A stretch of 64,000 nt of DNA from Bacteroidota bacterium (GTDB lineage Bacteria > Bacteroidota > Rhodothermia > Rhodothermales > JANQRZ01). Below are positions 32,589 to 42,107 of the stretch, in pieces; the stretch's first letter is position 1, and the number at the start of each line of letters is the position of its first letter. Location of the stretch: positions 96,402 through 160,401 of the forward strand of contig JBCDKT010000002.1 of the NCBI GenBank assembly GCA_038746285.1, in the 5' to 3' direction. The notes beneath the pieces were generated by a model that had not been told where the DNA came from, did no database searches, and worked only from the letters and a program-made list of their open reading frames with translations. A program made the translations under genes and the position numbers.

Positions 32589-34424
32589 CTACTCGACCGT
32601 GACGCTCTTGGCGAGGTTGCGCGGCTGGTCCACGTTACAGCCGCGCAGGACGGCGACGTAGTACGACAGCAGTTGGAGCGGGACGACGGTCAGCAGCGGC
32701 TCCAGGCACTCGAGCGAGCGCGGGACGTGGAGCACCACCTTGCACAGGTCGTCGAGCTCGTGGTTGCCCTCTTCGGTGATGGCGATCACGGCGCCTTCGC
32801 GGGCGGCGACCTCCTCGATCCCCGAGACCACCTTGTCGTAGATCGCGTCCTTCATCGCAATCACGACGACCGGCATGTGGCGGTCGATGAGGGCGATGGG
32901 GCCGTGCTTCATCTCGGCCGCCGGGTAACCCTCGGCGTGGATGTAGGAGATCTCCTTGAGCTTGAGCGCGCCTTCGAGCGCGACAGGGAAGTTGCAGCCG
33001 CGTCCGAGGTAGAGGAAGTTGTCGGCGGCCACGTAGTCCTGCGATAGCTTCTCGATCACCTCGCTCTGGGCGAGGACGCTGCGGATCTGGTCCGGGACGG
33101 CTGCGAGGCCTTGGAGGAAGGTGCGGAAGGTCTCGTCGCAGAGAGTCCCGCGCTCCTTGCCGACGGCGAGGGCGATCATCGTGAGCACGACCACCTGGGC
33201 CGTGAACGCTTTCGTGCTCGCCACCCCGATCTCCGGCCCAGCGTGGAGGTAGACGCCCGCGTCGGTCTCGCGGGCAATGGTCGAGCCGACCGTGTTGACG
33301 ACGCCGAGCGTGAGGATGCCGGCCTCCTGCGCCTGCCGGACGGCGGCGAGCGTGTCGGCGGTCTCGCCGCTCTGGGAGATGACGAGGACCACGTCGCCGT
33401 CCTTGAGGATGGGGTCGCGGTAGCGGAACTCGCTGGCGTACTCGACCTCGACCGGGATGCGGGTGTGCTTCTCGATGAGGTACTCGCCGACGAGGGCGGC
33501 GTGCCACGAGGTGCCGCAGGCGCAGATGATGATGCGCTCGGCCCCGACGAGCTGGGGCATGACGTCGGTGAGCCCGCCGAGGCGGACCCGGTTGTCGCCG
33601 AGCAGGACGCGCCCGCGCATCGCGTTCTCGAGGACCTCGGGCTGCTCCATGATCTCCTTGAGCATGAAGTGCTCGTAGCCGCCCTTCTCGATCTCCTCCA
33701 GGTTCCACTCGAGGGCGTGGACCTCCTTCGCCACCGGCGCGCCGTCGATCCGGGAGACCTCGTAGCTGTCGCGGCGGACGACGGCCATCTCGCCGTCGTT
33801 GAGGTAGACCACCTTGCGCGTGTACTCGATGAACGGGCTGGCGTCGGAGCCGATGAAGTGCTCGCCCTCGCCAATCCCGAGCAGGAGCGGGCTGCCGTTG
33901 CGCGCCACGACGAGCATGTCGGGCTCGTCCTGGGAGACCGCGACGAGGCCGTAGGCGCCGTCGACCTGCGTCAGCGCCTGGCGGACGGCCTCGGCAAAGG
34001 AGAGGTTAGCCTCTTTCTGTACGTCGTCGATGAAGTGCGCCAGCACCTCGGTGTCGGTGTCGCTCTCGAACGCGTAGCCCTTCTCGGCGAGGCGCTTCTT
34101 GAGGACGGCGTAGTTCTCGATGATGCCGTTGTGGATGATTGCGAAGCGACCGCTGCCTGCGGTGTGCGGGTGGGCGTTGACGTCGTTCGGGACGCCGTGC
34201 GTAGCCCAGCGTGTGTGCCCCATCCCGACGGTGCCGTCGACGGGCTCACCGCTGAGGACCTGCTCGAGTTCGCTGACCTTACCCTCCTTCTTGCGCACCT
34301 TGACGGTGCCGTTGAGGACGGCGATGCCGGCGGAGTCGTAGCCGCGGTACTCGAGGCGCTTCAGTCCGGTGACGAGGATACCGCTGGCCTCGCGCTCGCC
34401 GATGTATCCGACAATGCCACACAT
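32589..34424 (-). CDS. glmS: Glutamine-fructose-6-phosphate aminotransferase (isomerizing)
   Basis: A 611-residue enzyme making glucosamine-6-phosphate for cell-wall and LPS precursors. The N-terminal glutaminase domain starts with the nucleophile Cys2 (MCGIVGYIG). The two sugar isomerase (SIS) domains show CGTSWHAALVGEYL, VISQSGETADTLAA and the ending CNVDQPRNLAKSVTVE. The length equals the E. coli enzyme (609). No glmS ribozyme-like leader is evident in the short upstream gap to aroF, only 72 bp. Confidence 0.98.
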   Translation of the reverse strand: MCGIVGYIGEREASGILVTGLKRLEYRGYDSAGIAVLNGTVKVRKKEGKVSELEQVLSGEPVDGTVGMGHTRWATHGVPNDVNAHPHTAGSGRFAIIHNGIIENYAVLKKRLAEKGYAFESDTDTEVLAHFIDDVQKEANLSFAEAVRQALTQVDGAYGLVAVSQDEPDMLVVARNGSPLLLGIGEGEHFIGSDASPFIEYTRKVVYLNDGEMAVVRRDSYEVSRIDGAPVAKEVHALEWNLEEIEKGGYEHFMLKEIMEQPEVLENAMRGRVLLGDNRVRLGGLTDVMPQLVGAERIIICACGTSWHAALVGEYLIEKHTRIPVEVEYASEFRYRDPILKDGDVVLVISQSGETADTLAAVRQAQEAGILTLGVVNTVGSTIARETDAGVYLHAGPEIGVASTKAFTAQVVVLTMIALAVGKERGTLCDETFRTFLQGLAAVPDQIRSVLAQSEVIEKLSQDYVAADNFLYLGRGCNFPVALEGALKLKEISYIHAEGYPAAEMKHGPIALIDRHMPVVVIAMKDAIYDKVVSGIEEVAAREGAVIAITEEGNHELDDLCKVVLHVPRSLECLEPLLTVVPLQLLSYYVAVLRGCNVDQPRNLAKSVTVE

Positions 34425-34496
34425 AGAGGTAATATTCTAGGAAAGTGAAGGGAGGTGCGTCTGAAGCATAACGCAAGGCACCGGTCGATGCACGGC

Positions 34497-35534
34497 CTAC
34501 ACAGAGGTTTCGTGCGCCGCCCGCATCGGCCGGCCGACGGCGTCGGCCACGAGGCGGAGTTGCCGCATCATGTCGGAGAACTGCTCGACGAAAAGCGACT
34601 GGGGGCCGTCGGAGAGGGCGCGCGGGGGGTCCGGATGGACCTCGACGAGGAGGCCGTCGGCACCCACCGCCACGGCCGCCCGCGCGAGCGGGACGACCTT
34701 GTCACGCAAGCCCACGGCGTGGCTCGGATCGACGAATACGGGGAGGTGACTGCGCTGTTTGACGACCGGCACGGCGGAGAGGTCCAGCGTGTTGCGGGTG
34801 GAGGACTCGAAGGTGCGGATACCGCGCTCGCAGAGGATGACGTGCGGGTTGCCGCTTGCCATTACATATTCGGCGCTCATAAGCCACTCCTTAATGGTGG
34901 CACTGAGCCCTCGCTTGAGGAAAACTGGCGTCTCGGTCTGCCCCACGGCGCGGAGCAGGTCGAAGTTCTGCATGTTGCGCGCGCCGATCTGGAACACGTC
35001 GGCGTGGGCCGCGACGAGGTCCACCTGCGACGGCGTCATGACCTCGGTGATGACGCGGAGGCCGTGGCGGTCGGCGACGGTGCGGAGCAGACGGAGCCCT
35101 TCTTCGCCGAGCCCCTGGAACGAGTAGGGCGAGGTGCGCGGCTTGAAGGCCCCGCCGCGCAGAAACGTCGCGCCCTCGGCCGCCACGGCCGCCGCCGCCG
35201 CGTCGAGCTGCTCCTCGCTCTCGACCGAGCACGGCCCGGCCATGACGATGACCTCCTCGCCGCCGACCGCGACGCCCTTGACGTCGATCACCGTGTTCTC
35301 TTCCTGCCAGGACCGCCCGACGTACTTGTACGGGCTCGTGACGCGGGCCACGCTCGCGACGCCGCCGAGGATCTGGATGTGGCGCACGTCGAAGTCCGGC
35401 TGAACGCCCGCCGCACCGAGGACCGTCTGGTGCCCTCCGACGACGGGCTGCACCGCGAAGCCGTACGCTTCGAGGCGCTCGGTGACAGCGGCGACTTGGG
35501 CCTCGGTGGCCCGCTCCTGCATGACGACGATCAT
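34497..35534 (-). CDS. aroF: 3-deoxy-7-phosphoheptulonate (DAHP) synthase
   Basis: A 345-residue type I-beta DAHP synthase, first enzyme of the shikimate pathway (PEP plus erythrose-4-phosphate). The N-terminal ~75 residues form the ferredoxin-like/ACT-like regulatory domain. The barrel follows with [58 protein letters not shown] and the C-terminal VDPSHAVG and [21 protein letters not shown] on the minus strand (35560-35567) could be its promoter. ubiE lies upstream on the same strand with a 60-bp gap. Confidence 0.96.
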   Translation of the reverse strand: MIVVMQERATEAQVAAVTERLEAYGFAVQPVVGGHQTVLGAAGVQPDFDVRHIQILGGVASVARVTSPYKYVGRSWQEENTVIDVKGVAVGGEEVIVMAGPCSVESEEQLDAAAAAVAAEGATFLRGGAFKPRTSPYSFQGLGEEGLRLLRTVADRHGLRVITEVMTPSQVDLVAAHADVFQIGARNMQNFDLLRAVGQTETPVFLKRGLSATIKEWLMSAEYVMASGNPHVILCERGIRTFESSTRNTLDLSAVPVVKQRSHLPVFVDPSHAVGLRDKVVPLARAAVAVGADGLLVEVHPDPPRALSDGPQSLFVEQFSDMMRQLRLVADAVGRPMRAAHETSV

Positions 35535-35594
35535 AAGCGTGGGGTGGCGAGAGTAGGCCGGGAGGTACGTTCCTGGCGGGGCCGGGTTCTGTGT

Positions 35595-36335
<741 letters not shown>

Positions 36336-36340
36336 GGGGT

Positions 36341-36434
36341 AGCTCTTGGCTTGTAGCTTCTGGCTTGTAGCTCTTGGCTACCGGCTTCCGGCTGAAGCCC
36401 GAGAGCCAACAGCCAGAAGCCGACAGCCAAGAGC
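36341..36434. repeat. Intergenic hairpin with tandem-word arms, copy J
   Basis: The left arm holds three ~14-nt words (agctcttggcttgt, agcttctggcttgt, agctcttggct). The right arm (gagagccaacagccagaagc, then cgacagccaagagcg) is nearly the reverse complement of the whole left arm. The loop is accggcttccggctgaagccc. It fills the space between pfkA stop and ubiE start. The plan is that of the composite elements, with arms of iterated words, but the sequence is unrelated. Confidence 0.8.
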
Positions 36435-36436
36435 GT

Positions 36437-37420
36437 TCAACTTAGCAGGTCACTGAGGTTTAGCAGCTCGTAGTCGATCTGCTTCTTGCGGTCGCAGACC
36501 TGGCGGATCGGGGTCAGCTTGACGTCGCCGTTGACGACGCCGACCATCACGCTGTCGTGCCCTTCGAGGAGTGCCGTGACGGCCGCCGAGCCGAGACGGC
36601 TAGCGAGGACGCGGTCGCGGGCCGTGGGCGAGCCGCCGCGCTGGACGTGCCCGAGGATGCACACGCGCAGGTCGATGGGTGCGAACGCCTCGTCCTCCTG
36701 AAGGGCCTCGGCGATCTTCACCGCCCCGCCCATGTCCTCGCCCTCGGCGACGACCACGATCGACGAGCGGAGCTGGCTCACCATGAGCGACAGGATGCGC
36801 TCCTTGATCGCCGACATCTGGGTGAGCGTCTCGGGGATCAGCACGAGCTCGGCCCCGCCGCCGATGCCGCAGTTGAGCGCGATGAAGCCCGCGTCCTGGC
36901 CCATCACCTCGATCAGGAACAGCCGGTTGTGCGCGTCGGCCGTGTCGCGGATGCGGTCGATGTTCTCGATGGCCGTGTTGAGCGCGGTGTCGTAGCCGAC
37001 GGTCTCGTCGGTCCCGAAGAGGTCGTTATCGATCGTGCCCGGGCAGCCGACGACGGCGGTGCCGTGCTCCTCGTGGAGGAGCGCTGCGCCGCGCAGCGTG
37101 CCGTTGCCACCGATTGCGACGAGCGCGTCGATGCCGGCCGCGTGCAGGTTCTCCGCCGCCCGCGTCCGGCCCTCGGGCTGGCGGAAGGCGTCGGAGCGCG
37201 CCGTCTTGAGGATCGTCCCGCCCTTGCCGAGGATGTTCGAGACGCTCTGCCGGTCCATCTCCACGAAATCGCCCTCGATCAACCCAGCGTAGCCCTGCCG
37301 GATGCCGACGACTTCCAGCTCCTGCGCGACCGCGCGGCGGACGACCGCCCGGAGGCAGGCGTTCATGCCGGGCGCGTCGCCACCGGACGTGAGCACGCCG
37401 ATTCGGAGAATGTCAGACAT
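36437..37420 (-). CDS. pfkA: 6-phosphofructokinase, ATP type
   Basis: A 327-residue PfkA. The N-terminal TSGGDAPGMNACLRA binds the nucleotide. CPGTIDNDL carries the catalytic aspartate (D127 equivalent), with glycine rather than lysine before TID, as in ATP-using enzymes. MGQDAGFIAL and HVQRGGSPTARDR are also present. The ATP/Mg loop that reads GGDGS/T in E. coli is GGNGT here, so the position equivalent to D103 is asparagine. The ATG at 37420 was chosen because it begins MSDILRIGVLTSGG. The near-palindrome at 37447-37468 lies upstream. Confidence 0.95.
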   Translation of the reverse strand: MSDILRIGVLTSGGDAPGMNACLRAVVRRAVAQELEVVGIRQGYAGLIEGDFVEMDRQSVSNILGKGGTILKTARSDAFRQPEGRTRAAENLHAAGIDALVAIGGNGTLRGAALLHEEHGTAVVGCPGTIDNDLFGTDETVGYDTALNTAIENIDRIRDTADAHNRLFLIEVMGQDAGFIALNCGIGGGAELVLIPETLTQMSAIKERILSLMVSQLRSSIVVVAEGEDMGGAVKIAEALQEDEAFAPIDLRVCILGHVQRGGSPTARDRVLASRLGSAAVTALLEGHDSVMVGVVNGDVKLTPIRQVCDRKKQIDYELLNLSDLLS

Positions 37421-37446
37421 GGCAGGTCGGCTGAGCGATATGCGTA

Positions 37447-37468
37447 GGGGCGACCGGCCGGCCGCCCC
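37447..37468. repeat. Near-perfect palindrome GGGGCG...CGCCCC
   Basis: ggggcgaccgg/ccggccgcccc pairs with one mismatch and is preceded by gta, giving the GTAGGGG left arm shared with copies at 32532 and 56982. It lies upstream of pfkA, between it and the DUF1460 gene. Confidence 0.7.
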
Positions 37469-37498
37469 CATGGTGAGGCGTAAAATACGGCGGTTTCT

Positions 37499-38422
37499 TC
37501 AACCGCTGGTGCCGGGCGCAAGCGGCCGAGCGACGATAATGCCCGTCTGGACGCGGTTGCCGGCGATGTAGTCCGCGAGGTCGTCGGAGACCTTGACCTC
37601 GCCGGTGAGCGAGGCGTGGAGGAAGCCGGTCCGCTCGCCGTCTTTGAGCACAAACCCGGTGTGGGTCACGTCGAGGCCGTCGATGTCGGTCGCGGTGGCG
37701 ATGATGTCGCCCGCTTCGAGTTGACCGTAGATGCCCCGGATGTCGTCCTGTGGCACGTAGTAGAGGTCGTGACCGCGCAGCCCGGCCTCCACGCCCTCGA
37801 TGCAGGCAAAGAGGCTGTCGCTCCGAGCATCGCCCGCGGCGAGCTTCGGGTAGGCCTCGCGGTGCCCGCTGATGAAGTCGATAGTCTTGTCGAACGGCTC
37901 GCCGACGTCCTGGGTGATGAGGCGGACGTTGCCGCGGGCGTCGTTGTCGCGCATCCAGTCGGTGAAGTAGTGGAGGCGGCTGCAGTAGCCGTCGAGCGCG
38001 CCGCCCCGGTAGCGGAGCGCTTCGAGGTTGGCCACGTAGGCGTCGTAGCTCGGCGTCCCGGCCTGCACAGCCTGGGCGATGGCGAGGACGTTCTCGACGT
38101 ACGTCACACAGTCGAACCCCGTGAGGTCGACGACGAGCGCCTCCTCGGCGGTCCGGTCGAGCGCGCCCTCGACGTAGGGCCGCCCGAGGAGTTGGAGCCC
38201 GACGGCCTGCACGATCTCGCCGAGCGGGCGCGCTACGAGGTTCTGCTCCTGGGCGTAGGCCACGACCGCCTCAAACGTCTGCGCCGTCGAGGAGTCCGGC
38301 GCGGCAGGTGCGTCCACGGCCTCCGCCTGCGCGATGGGTGCCGCGACCGGCTCCTCCGCCGGCTCGGAGGCGCAGGCGGTGAGGAACAGAGCAGCGAAAA
38401 CGATGGACGGTACGCGGTTCAT
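37499..38422 (-). CDS. DUF1460 lipoprotein (amidase-like, NlpC/P60-like fold)
   Basis: A 307-residue predicted lipoprotein. The lipobox LTAC gives C17, followed by an Ala/Pro/Glu-rich linker to about residue 45. The DUF1460 domain has the candidate catalytic cysteine C105 in TGFDCVTYVENVLA and histidines in VTHTGFVLKDG and FLHASL. DUF1460 proteins of Bacteroidota are cell-wall amidase-like papain-fold enzymes. It is therefore likely to act on peptidoglycan stems or muropeptides in the periplasm. The ATG at 38422 was chosen for the signal peptide. Confidence 0.85.
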   Translation of the reverse strand: MNRVPSIVFAALFLTACASEPAEEPVAAPIAQAEAVDAPAAPDSSTAQTFEAVVAYAQEQNLVARPLGEIVQAVGLQLLGRPYVEGALDRTAEEALVVDLTGFDCVTYVENVLAIAQAVQAGTPSYDAYVANLEALRYRGGALDGYCSRLHYFTDWMRDNDARGNVRLITQDVGEPFDKTIDFISGHREAYPKLAAGDARSDSLFACIEGVEAGLRGHDLYYVPQDDIRGIYGQLEAGDIIATATDIDGLDVTHTGFVLKDGERTGFLHASLTGEVKVSDDLADYIAGNRVQTGIIVARPLAPGTSG

Positions 38423-38499
38423 GGGAGCACATAACGTGAACGAGGGTGGTAGTACGCCGCGCTGCTGCCGTTTGTCCGCGTGCCGGGTTAAAACTTCGT

Positions 38500-39099
38500 T
38501 CAGTCCCACCGCGCCTTCACCGCGAGCGCTTCGGCCAGCCGCCGCTCGTACTCAGTGCGCGGAATCTCGACCGCGCCGAAGCGGGCGAGGTGCGGCGTGA
38601 CGAACTGCACGTCGAGGAGCCTGAACCCGCCCTGCCGAAGCCGGCGGACGAGGTGGACGAGCGCCACCTTCGACGCGTCGCGCGCGCGGTGGAACATCGA
38701 CTCGCCGAAGAACGCCCCGCCGAGCGCGACGCCGTAGAGCCCGCCAACCAGCTCGCCCTCCTGCCAGCACTCGACCGAGTGCCCGAACCCGAGCCGGTGC
38801 AGCGCGGTGTAGGCCGCCACGACCTCGTCCGAGATCCAGGTCGTCTCCCGGTCTGGCGCCGGAGCTGCGCACGCCCGCATCACCGCCTCGAACGCCCGGT
38901 CCGCCGTCACCTCGAACGCGGCGCGGCGGACCAGCTTCGCGAGGTTCTTCGGGACGTGGAACCCGCCGAGCGGGAGCACGCCACGCGGGTCAGGGGCGTA
39001 CCAGTAGACGGCGTCGCCCTCGTCGGGGTCGGCCATCGGGAAGAGGCCGCGCCGGTAGGCGTAGAGCAGGAGGTCGGGCGTGAGTGGCGGATCGGCCAC
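38500..39099 (-). CDS. aat: Leucyl/phenylalanyl-tRNA--protein transferase
   Basis: A 199-residue L/F-transferase of the N-end rule. It attaches Leu or Phe from tRNA to N-terminal Arg/Lys of proteins destined for ClpS/ClpAP. Typical features are LLLYAYRRGLFPMADP, YWYAPDPRGVLPL, TWISDEVVAAYTALHRLGFGHSVECW, GVALGGAFFGESMFH and DVQFVTPHLARFGAVEIPR. The start is GTG. It is divergent from the biotinyl-protein gene across a 120-bp word-arm hairpin (copy K). Confidence 0.96.
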   Translation of the reverse strand: MADPPLTPDLLLYAYRRGLFPMADPDEGDAVYWYAPDPRGVLPLGGFHVPKNLAKLVRRAAFEVTADRAFEAVMRACAAPAPDRETTWISDEVVAAYTALHRLGFGHSVECWQEGELVGGLYGVALGGAFFGESMFHRARDASKVALVHLVRRLRQGGFRLLDVQFVTPHLARFGAVEIPRTEYERRLAEALAVKARWD

Positions 39100-39105
39100 G
39101 GGGCG

Positions 39106-39217
39106 TAGTTTACAGTTTACGGTTCCTAGTTTCCTAGTTCAGCGCACCGATCAGTCTTGCCGAACCAGAACGCGAAGCCTTGCCGCAGGCAAACTAGGAA
39201 CCACAAACTAGAAACCA
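39106..39217. repeat. Intergenic hairpin with tandem-word arms, copy K
   Basis: The left arm tagtttacagtttacggttc...ctagtttcctagttc and the right arm caaactaggaaccacaaact...agaaacca share the 12-mer ggttcctagttt as an inverted repeat, and repeat CTAGTTT/AAACTAG words. The centre contains gcgaagc, also present in the composite elements. It is the entire spacer between the divergent aat and biotinyl-carrier genes. Confidence 0.7.
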
Positions 39218-39219
39218 TC

Positions 39220-39717
39220 ATGCAATTCCAGGCCCTCGTCCACGACCGCACGGTCGACCTCGCGCTCGACGGCACCGATCTGACCGTAGACGGCGAGGCC
39301 GTCGAGGCCCGCGTCGAGCGCATCGCCGAGCGCGAGGTGCTCCTCCTCCTCGACGGGCAGAGCTACTCGTTCACCGCCGAGCCGCAGCGCGACGGCACGC
39401 TCGCCCTCACTCACGCCGGGCAACGCCTCCAGGTCAGACTCAAGAACGAACGCGACCTCCTCCTCGAGCAGTTCGGCATGGACACCAGCGACTCCGCCGC
39501 CGAGCGCGAACTCCGCGCTCCGATGCCGGGCCTCGTCCTCTCCGTCCTCGCCGAGCCGGGCCAGGAGGTGCCCGAAGGCACGGGCCTCGTCGTGCTGGAG
39601 GCGATGAAGATGGAGAACGAACTCCGCGCCGCCGCCGCCGGCACCGTCGCCACCGTCCACGTCGAGCCCGGCCAAGCGGTCGGTAAGAACGACCTCCTGG
39701 TTTCATTCGCCGAATAG
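39220..39717 (+). CDS. Biotin carboxyl carrier-like protein
   Basis: A 165-residue protein ending in a biotinyl/lipoyl domain (about 95-165). The biotinylated lysine is K130 in LEAMKMENE, preceded by APMPGLV. The first ~90 residues resemble the region before the biotinyl domain in acyl-CoA carboxylase or oxaloacetate decarboxylase alpha chains. It is probably the carrier subunit of a multi-subunit carboxylase whose carboxylase and transferase genes are not in the window. The ATG at 39220 was chosen over an upstream ATG lying in hairpin K. Confidence 0.88.
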   Translation: MQFQALVHDRTVDLALDGTDLTVDGEAVEARVERIAEREVLLLLDGQSYSFTAEPQRDGTLALTHAGQRLQVRLKNERDLLLEQFGMDTSDSAAERELRAPMPGLVLSVLAEPGQEVPEGTGLVVLEAMKMENELRAAAAGTVATVHVEPGQAVGKNDLLVSFAE

Positions 39718-39780
39718 CTGATTGAGTGATTGGCTGATTGTGGCTCCCAATCACCCAATCAGTCATTCCCCAATCACCCA
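39718..39780. repeat. Intergenic hairpin with tandem-word arms, copy L
   Basis: The left arm ctgattgagtgattggctgattgtgg and right arm ccaatcacccaatcagtcat...ccaatcacccaatgg pair over most of their length. Each arm repeats TGATTGnnTGATT or CCAATCA words. It lies between the biotinyl-protein stop and the reductase ATG at 39781, both on plus. Confidence 0.75.
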
Positions 39781-40758
39781 ATGGTTCTGGTTACCGGCGC
39801 AACTGGTTTCCTCGGCTCGGTCCTCGTCCGCCAGTTGTTGGGCGCGGGCGAGACCGTCCGCATCCTGCGCCGCGGGACCTCGTCACTCGATCTGCTCGGC
39901 GAACGCGCACACCACGTCGAGCACGCGGTCGGGGACGTGACCGACGGGGCAAGCGTCCGGGCGGCGATGGAGGGCGTCCGGTGCGTGTACCATGCGGCGG
40001 CGTTCGTCGGGTTTGGCGGGAGGAAAGATGCCGAGCGCCTGCACGCGGTCAACGTGGCGGGCACGGCCCACGTCGCCGACGCGGCGCGCGAGGCCGGAGT
40101 GCGGCGCCTCGTCCTCACCTCCAGCCAGGCCGCGTTCGGCCGGCCGGAGAAGGAGGGCGCGGTGATCGACGAGACGGCAGAGTGGACCGTCTCGCGGATG
40201 AACACGGCCTATGCCCGGAGCAAGCACGCGGCCGAGCTAGAGGTGCACCGCGCGGTCGCCGAAGGGCTCGACGCCGTGATCGTCAACCCGGCCGTGATCT
40301 TCGGGCCAGGCCGCGCGGGCGAGAACACGACGGAGATCGTAGACCGGGTGCGGCGCGGGCGGATGCCCGTCGCCCCGGCGGGCGGGACGAGCGTCGTCGA
40401 CGTGGAGGACGTGGCGGCCGGGCACCGGGCCGCGATGGCGCGCGGCGAGACCGGCGAGCGCTACTTCCTCGGGTCGGAGAACCTCCGCTGGAAAGAGATC
40501 TTCGGCACCCTGGCCGAGGCGTTCGGCGTGCCAGGGCCGAAGCTGGTCCTCGCGCCGGGCCTGGCGATGGCCGCCGGGAGCCTGTCCGAAGCCGCCGCCC
40601 TCGTCACGCGCCAGCGCCCGACGCTGACGCGCGAGACGGCGCGCATCTCGGGCCGGGCCTACCGCTACAGCAACCGCAAGGCGCGCGAGGAGCTAGGCGT
40701 CACCTTCCGCCCCTTCCGCGCCACCGCCGAGCGCATCGCCGCCAGCTATGCTCGCTGA
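39781..40758 (+). CDS. NAD(P)-dependent epimerase/dihydroflavonol-reductase-like protein
   Basis: A 325-residue extended short-chain dehydrogenase. The N-terminal nucleotide motif is TGATGFLG (residues 6-13), the catalytic Y-x-x-x-K is YARSK, and the substrate region NPAVIFGPG follows. It resembles the dihydroflavonol-4-reductase/hopanoid-associated sugar epimerase group, so the substrate is uncertain. The ATG at 39781 begins MVLVTGATG and is preferred to one inside hairpin L. The 3' end overlaps the end of the opposite-strand gene at 40693-41199 by 66 bp. Confidence 0.88.
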   Translation: MVLVTGATGFLGSVLVRQLLGAGETVRILRRGTSSLDLLGERAHHVEHAVGDVTDGASVRAAMEGVRCVYHAAAFVGFGGRKDAERLHAVNVAGTAHVADAAREAGVRRLVLTSSQAAFGRPEKEGAVIDETAEWTVSRMNTAYARSKHAAELEVHRAVAEGLDAVIVNPAVIFGPGRAGENTTEIVDRVRRGRMPVAPAGGTSVVDVEDVAAGHRAAMARGETGERYFLGSENLRWKEIFGTLAEAFGVPGPKLVLAPGLAMAAGSLSEAAALVTRQRPTLTRETARISGRAYRYSNRKAREELGVTFRPFRATAERIAASYAR

Positions 40759-41199
40759 AAGCCAAGTGGGGGCAGGAGTATGAGTTTCATCTGGATGGCC
40801 GTGAGTGCCTCCGTATTGCTCCTCCAATCGACGATCTCGCTCTGCTTCGATACCGGCCTCGCCCAATCGTTCGAGATCGCTGAGATAAGCCTCATACAGT
40901 TCAGGCAACTTTGATATGGCGGTCATTTCGTCTCCGTAATGATGTACCAGAATACGCCACCAGCCCCACGCACTACAGCGGATAACACAGCGCATCTCAA
41001 CCCATGTCAGCCAGGATAGGCTAGGCATCATGGGGTCTCTGCCTCCAGCATGAATAACGCCCCAGCGGTACCCATCCAGATGAATAGCCACTTTCTCAAG
41101 TGAACGCTCACCCACATACATATGGGGCCGACAAGCAATAGAGGCGAGGATCTGTGAAAACGTTACCTCATCTGATTCCGTGATTTTATCTTCGCTCAT
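40693..41199 (-). CDS. Low-GC orphan protein, possible immunity-type
   Basis: A 168-residue acidic protein that I do not recognise with confidence. It starts MSEDKITESDEVTFSQILASI, followed by CRPHMYVGERSLEKVAIHLDGYRWG. That pattern, '..r.r.gmYiG..s...l..fl.GY', recalls small proteins often found near polymorphic toxins, but this is only a resemblance. The region 40860-41200 is clearly richer in A/T than its surroundings, suggesting transfer. The C-terminal part (after about residue 125) is read through the 3' end of the reductase gene on the other strand and is low complexity (GGDALGGGAEGAEG). The true gene may therefore have lost its original end. Confidence 0.6.
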   Translation of the reverse strand: MSEDKITESDEVTFSQILASIACRPHMYVGERSLEKVAIHLDGYRWGVIHAGGRDPMMPSLSWLTWVEMRCVIRCSAWGWWRILVHHYGDEMTAISKLPELYEAYLSDLERLGEAGIEAERDRRLEEQYGGTHGHPDETHTPAPTWLSASIAGGDALGGGAEGAEGDA

Positions 41200-41236
41200 G
41201 GTGTTATTCAGAGGCGTCGGAGAGGGTTGGAGCGCT

Positions 41237-42043
41237 TCAATGCCGCGCGTCGAAGCCGAGGACGGCGGGGAGCAGCATCACCCCGACGCCGAGGAGGATC
41301 ATCACGAGCTGCCACACAGACTTCGTCGCCGGCACGCTGTGGTGGTGGTGCAGCTCCGGGATGAGGTCGCTCCCGGCGACGTAGAGGAACGACCCGGCCG
41401 TCAGCGGGAGCAGGTAGTCCGCGTAGCCCTCGACCTGCGACCCGACGACGAGCGAGACGACGGCCCCGACCATCGCCGCGAGAGCCGAGAGGAAGTTGTA
41501 GGCCAGCGCCCGCTTCGGCTCCATTCCGCCGTAGACGAGCACCCCGAAGTCGCCGATCTCCTGCGGGATCTCGTGGAGCATCACCGCCGCCGTCGTCACG
41601 ACGCCTGCCGGGACAGAGACGAGGTAGGCCGCCGCGATCACCGCCCCGTCGATCAGGTTGTGGGCCGCGTCGCCGACGAGGTTCATCGTCGCAAACGGCT
41701 TGACCGGCGGGGGCTCGGCGTCGAGCGCGGCGGCGACCTCGTGCTCGGCGGCGACGCCCGCCACGCCGTGGTCGTGCCGCCAGTGGAGGAACTTCTCGAG
41801 GACGAAGAACGCGATCACGCCGGCGAGGACGAGCAGGCTCGCCGTCTGGTCGCCGAGCGCGGCGAAGGACCTCGGGATGAGGTGGATCACCGCTCCCCCG
41901 AGCATCGCCCCGACGGCGAACGAGACGAGGAGGAAGACGATCCGCTCCAGCCGCGCCGCGTTGAGCGAGAGCGTGAACACGCCGACGAGCGAGACGAGGC
42001 TGACAAGGAGCACGCTGCCGAGCGCGTAGAGCCAGAGGTCCAT
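41237..42043 (-). CDS. ZIP-family metal transporter
   Basis: A 268-residue ZIP (ZRT/IRT-like) transporter with about eight helices. Metal-site motifs are AAHNLIDGAVIAAA (helix IV, HNxxD) and MLHEIPQEIGDFG (helix V, HExxxE). The His-rich cytoplasmic loop between helices III and IV holds HWRHDHG. The family imports Zn2+ or related divalent cations across the inner membrane. The ATG at 42043 gives MDLWLYALGS directly before helix I; the longer upstream frame is Arg/Ala-rich and not coding-like. It lies downstream of the CoA-ligase gene with a 64-bp gap. Confidence 0.9.
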   Translation of the reverse strand: MDLWLYALGSVLLVSLVSLVGVFTLSLNAARLERIVFLLVSFAVGAMLGGAVIHLIPRSFAALGDQTASLLVLAGVIAFFVLEKFLHWRHDHGVAGVAAEHEVAAALDAEPPPVKPFATMNLVGDAAHNLIDGAVIAAAYLVSVPAGVVTTAAVMLHEIPQEIGDFGVLVYGGMEPKRALAYNFLSALAAMVGAVVSLVVGSQVEGYADYLLPLTAGSFLYVAGSDLIPELHHHHSVPATKSVWQLVMILLGVGVMLLPAVLGFDARH

Positions 42044-42107
42044 CGGCGGAGGTCCGTCGGAGATGCAGATGAAGGCGGAGGGCCTACTGCCGGGCAGAGC
42101 CTTTGTT

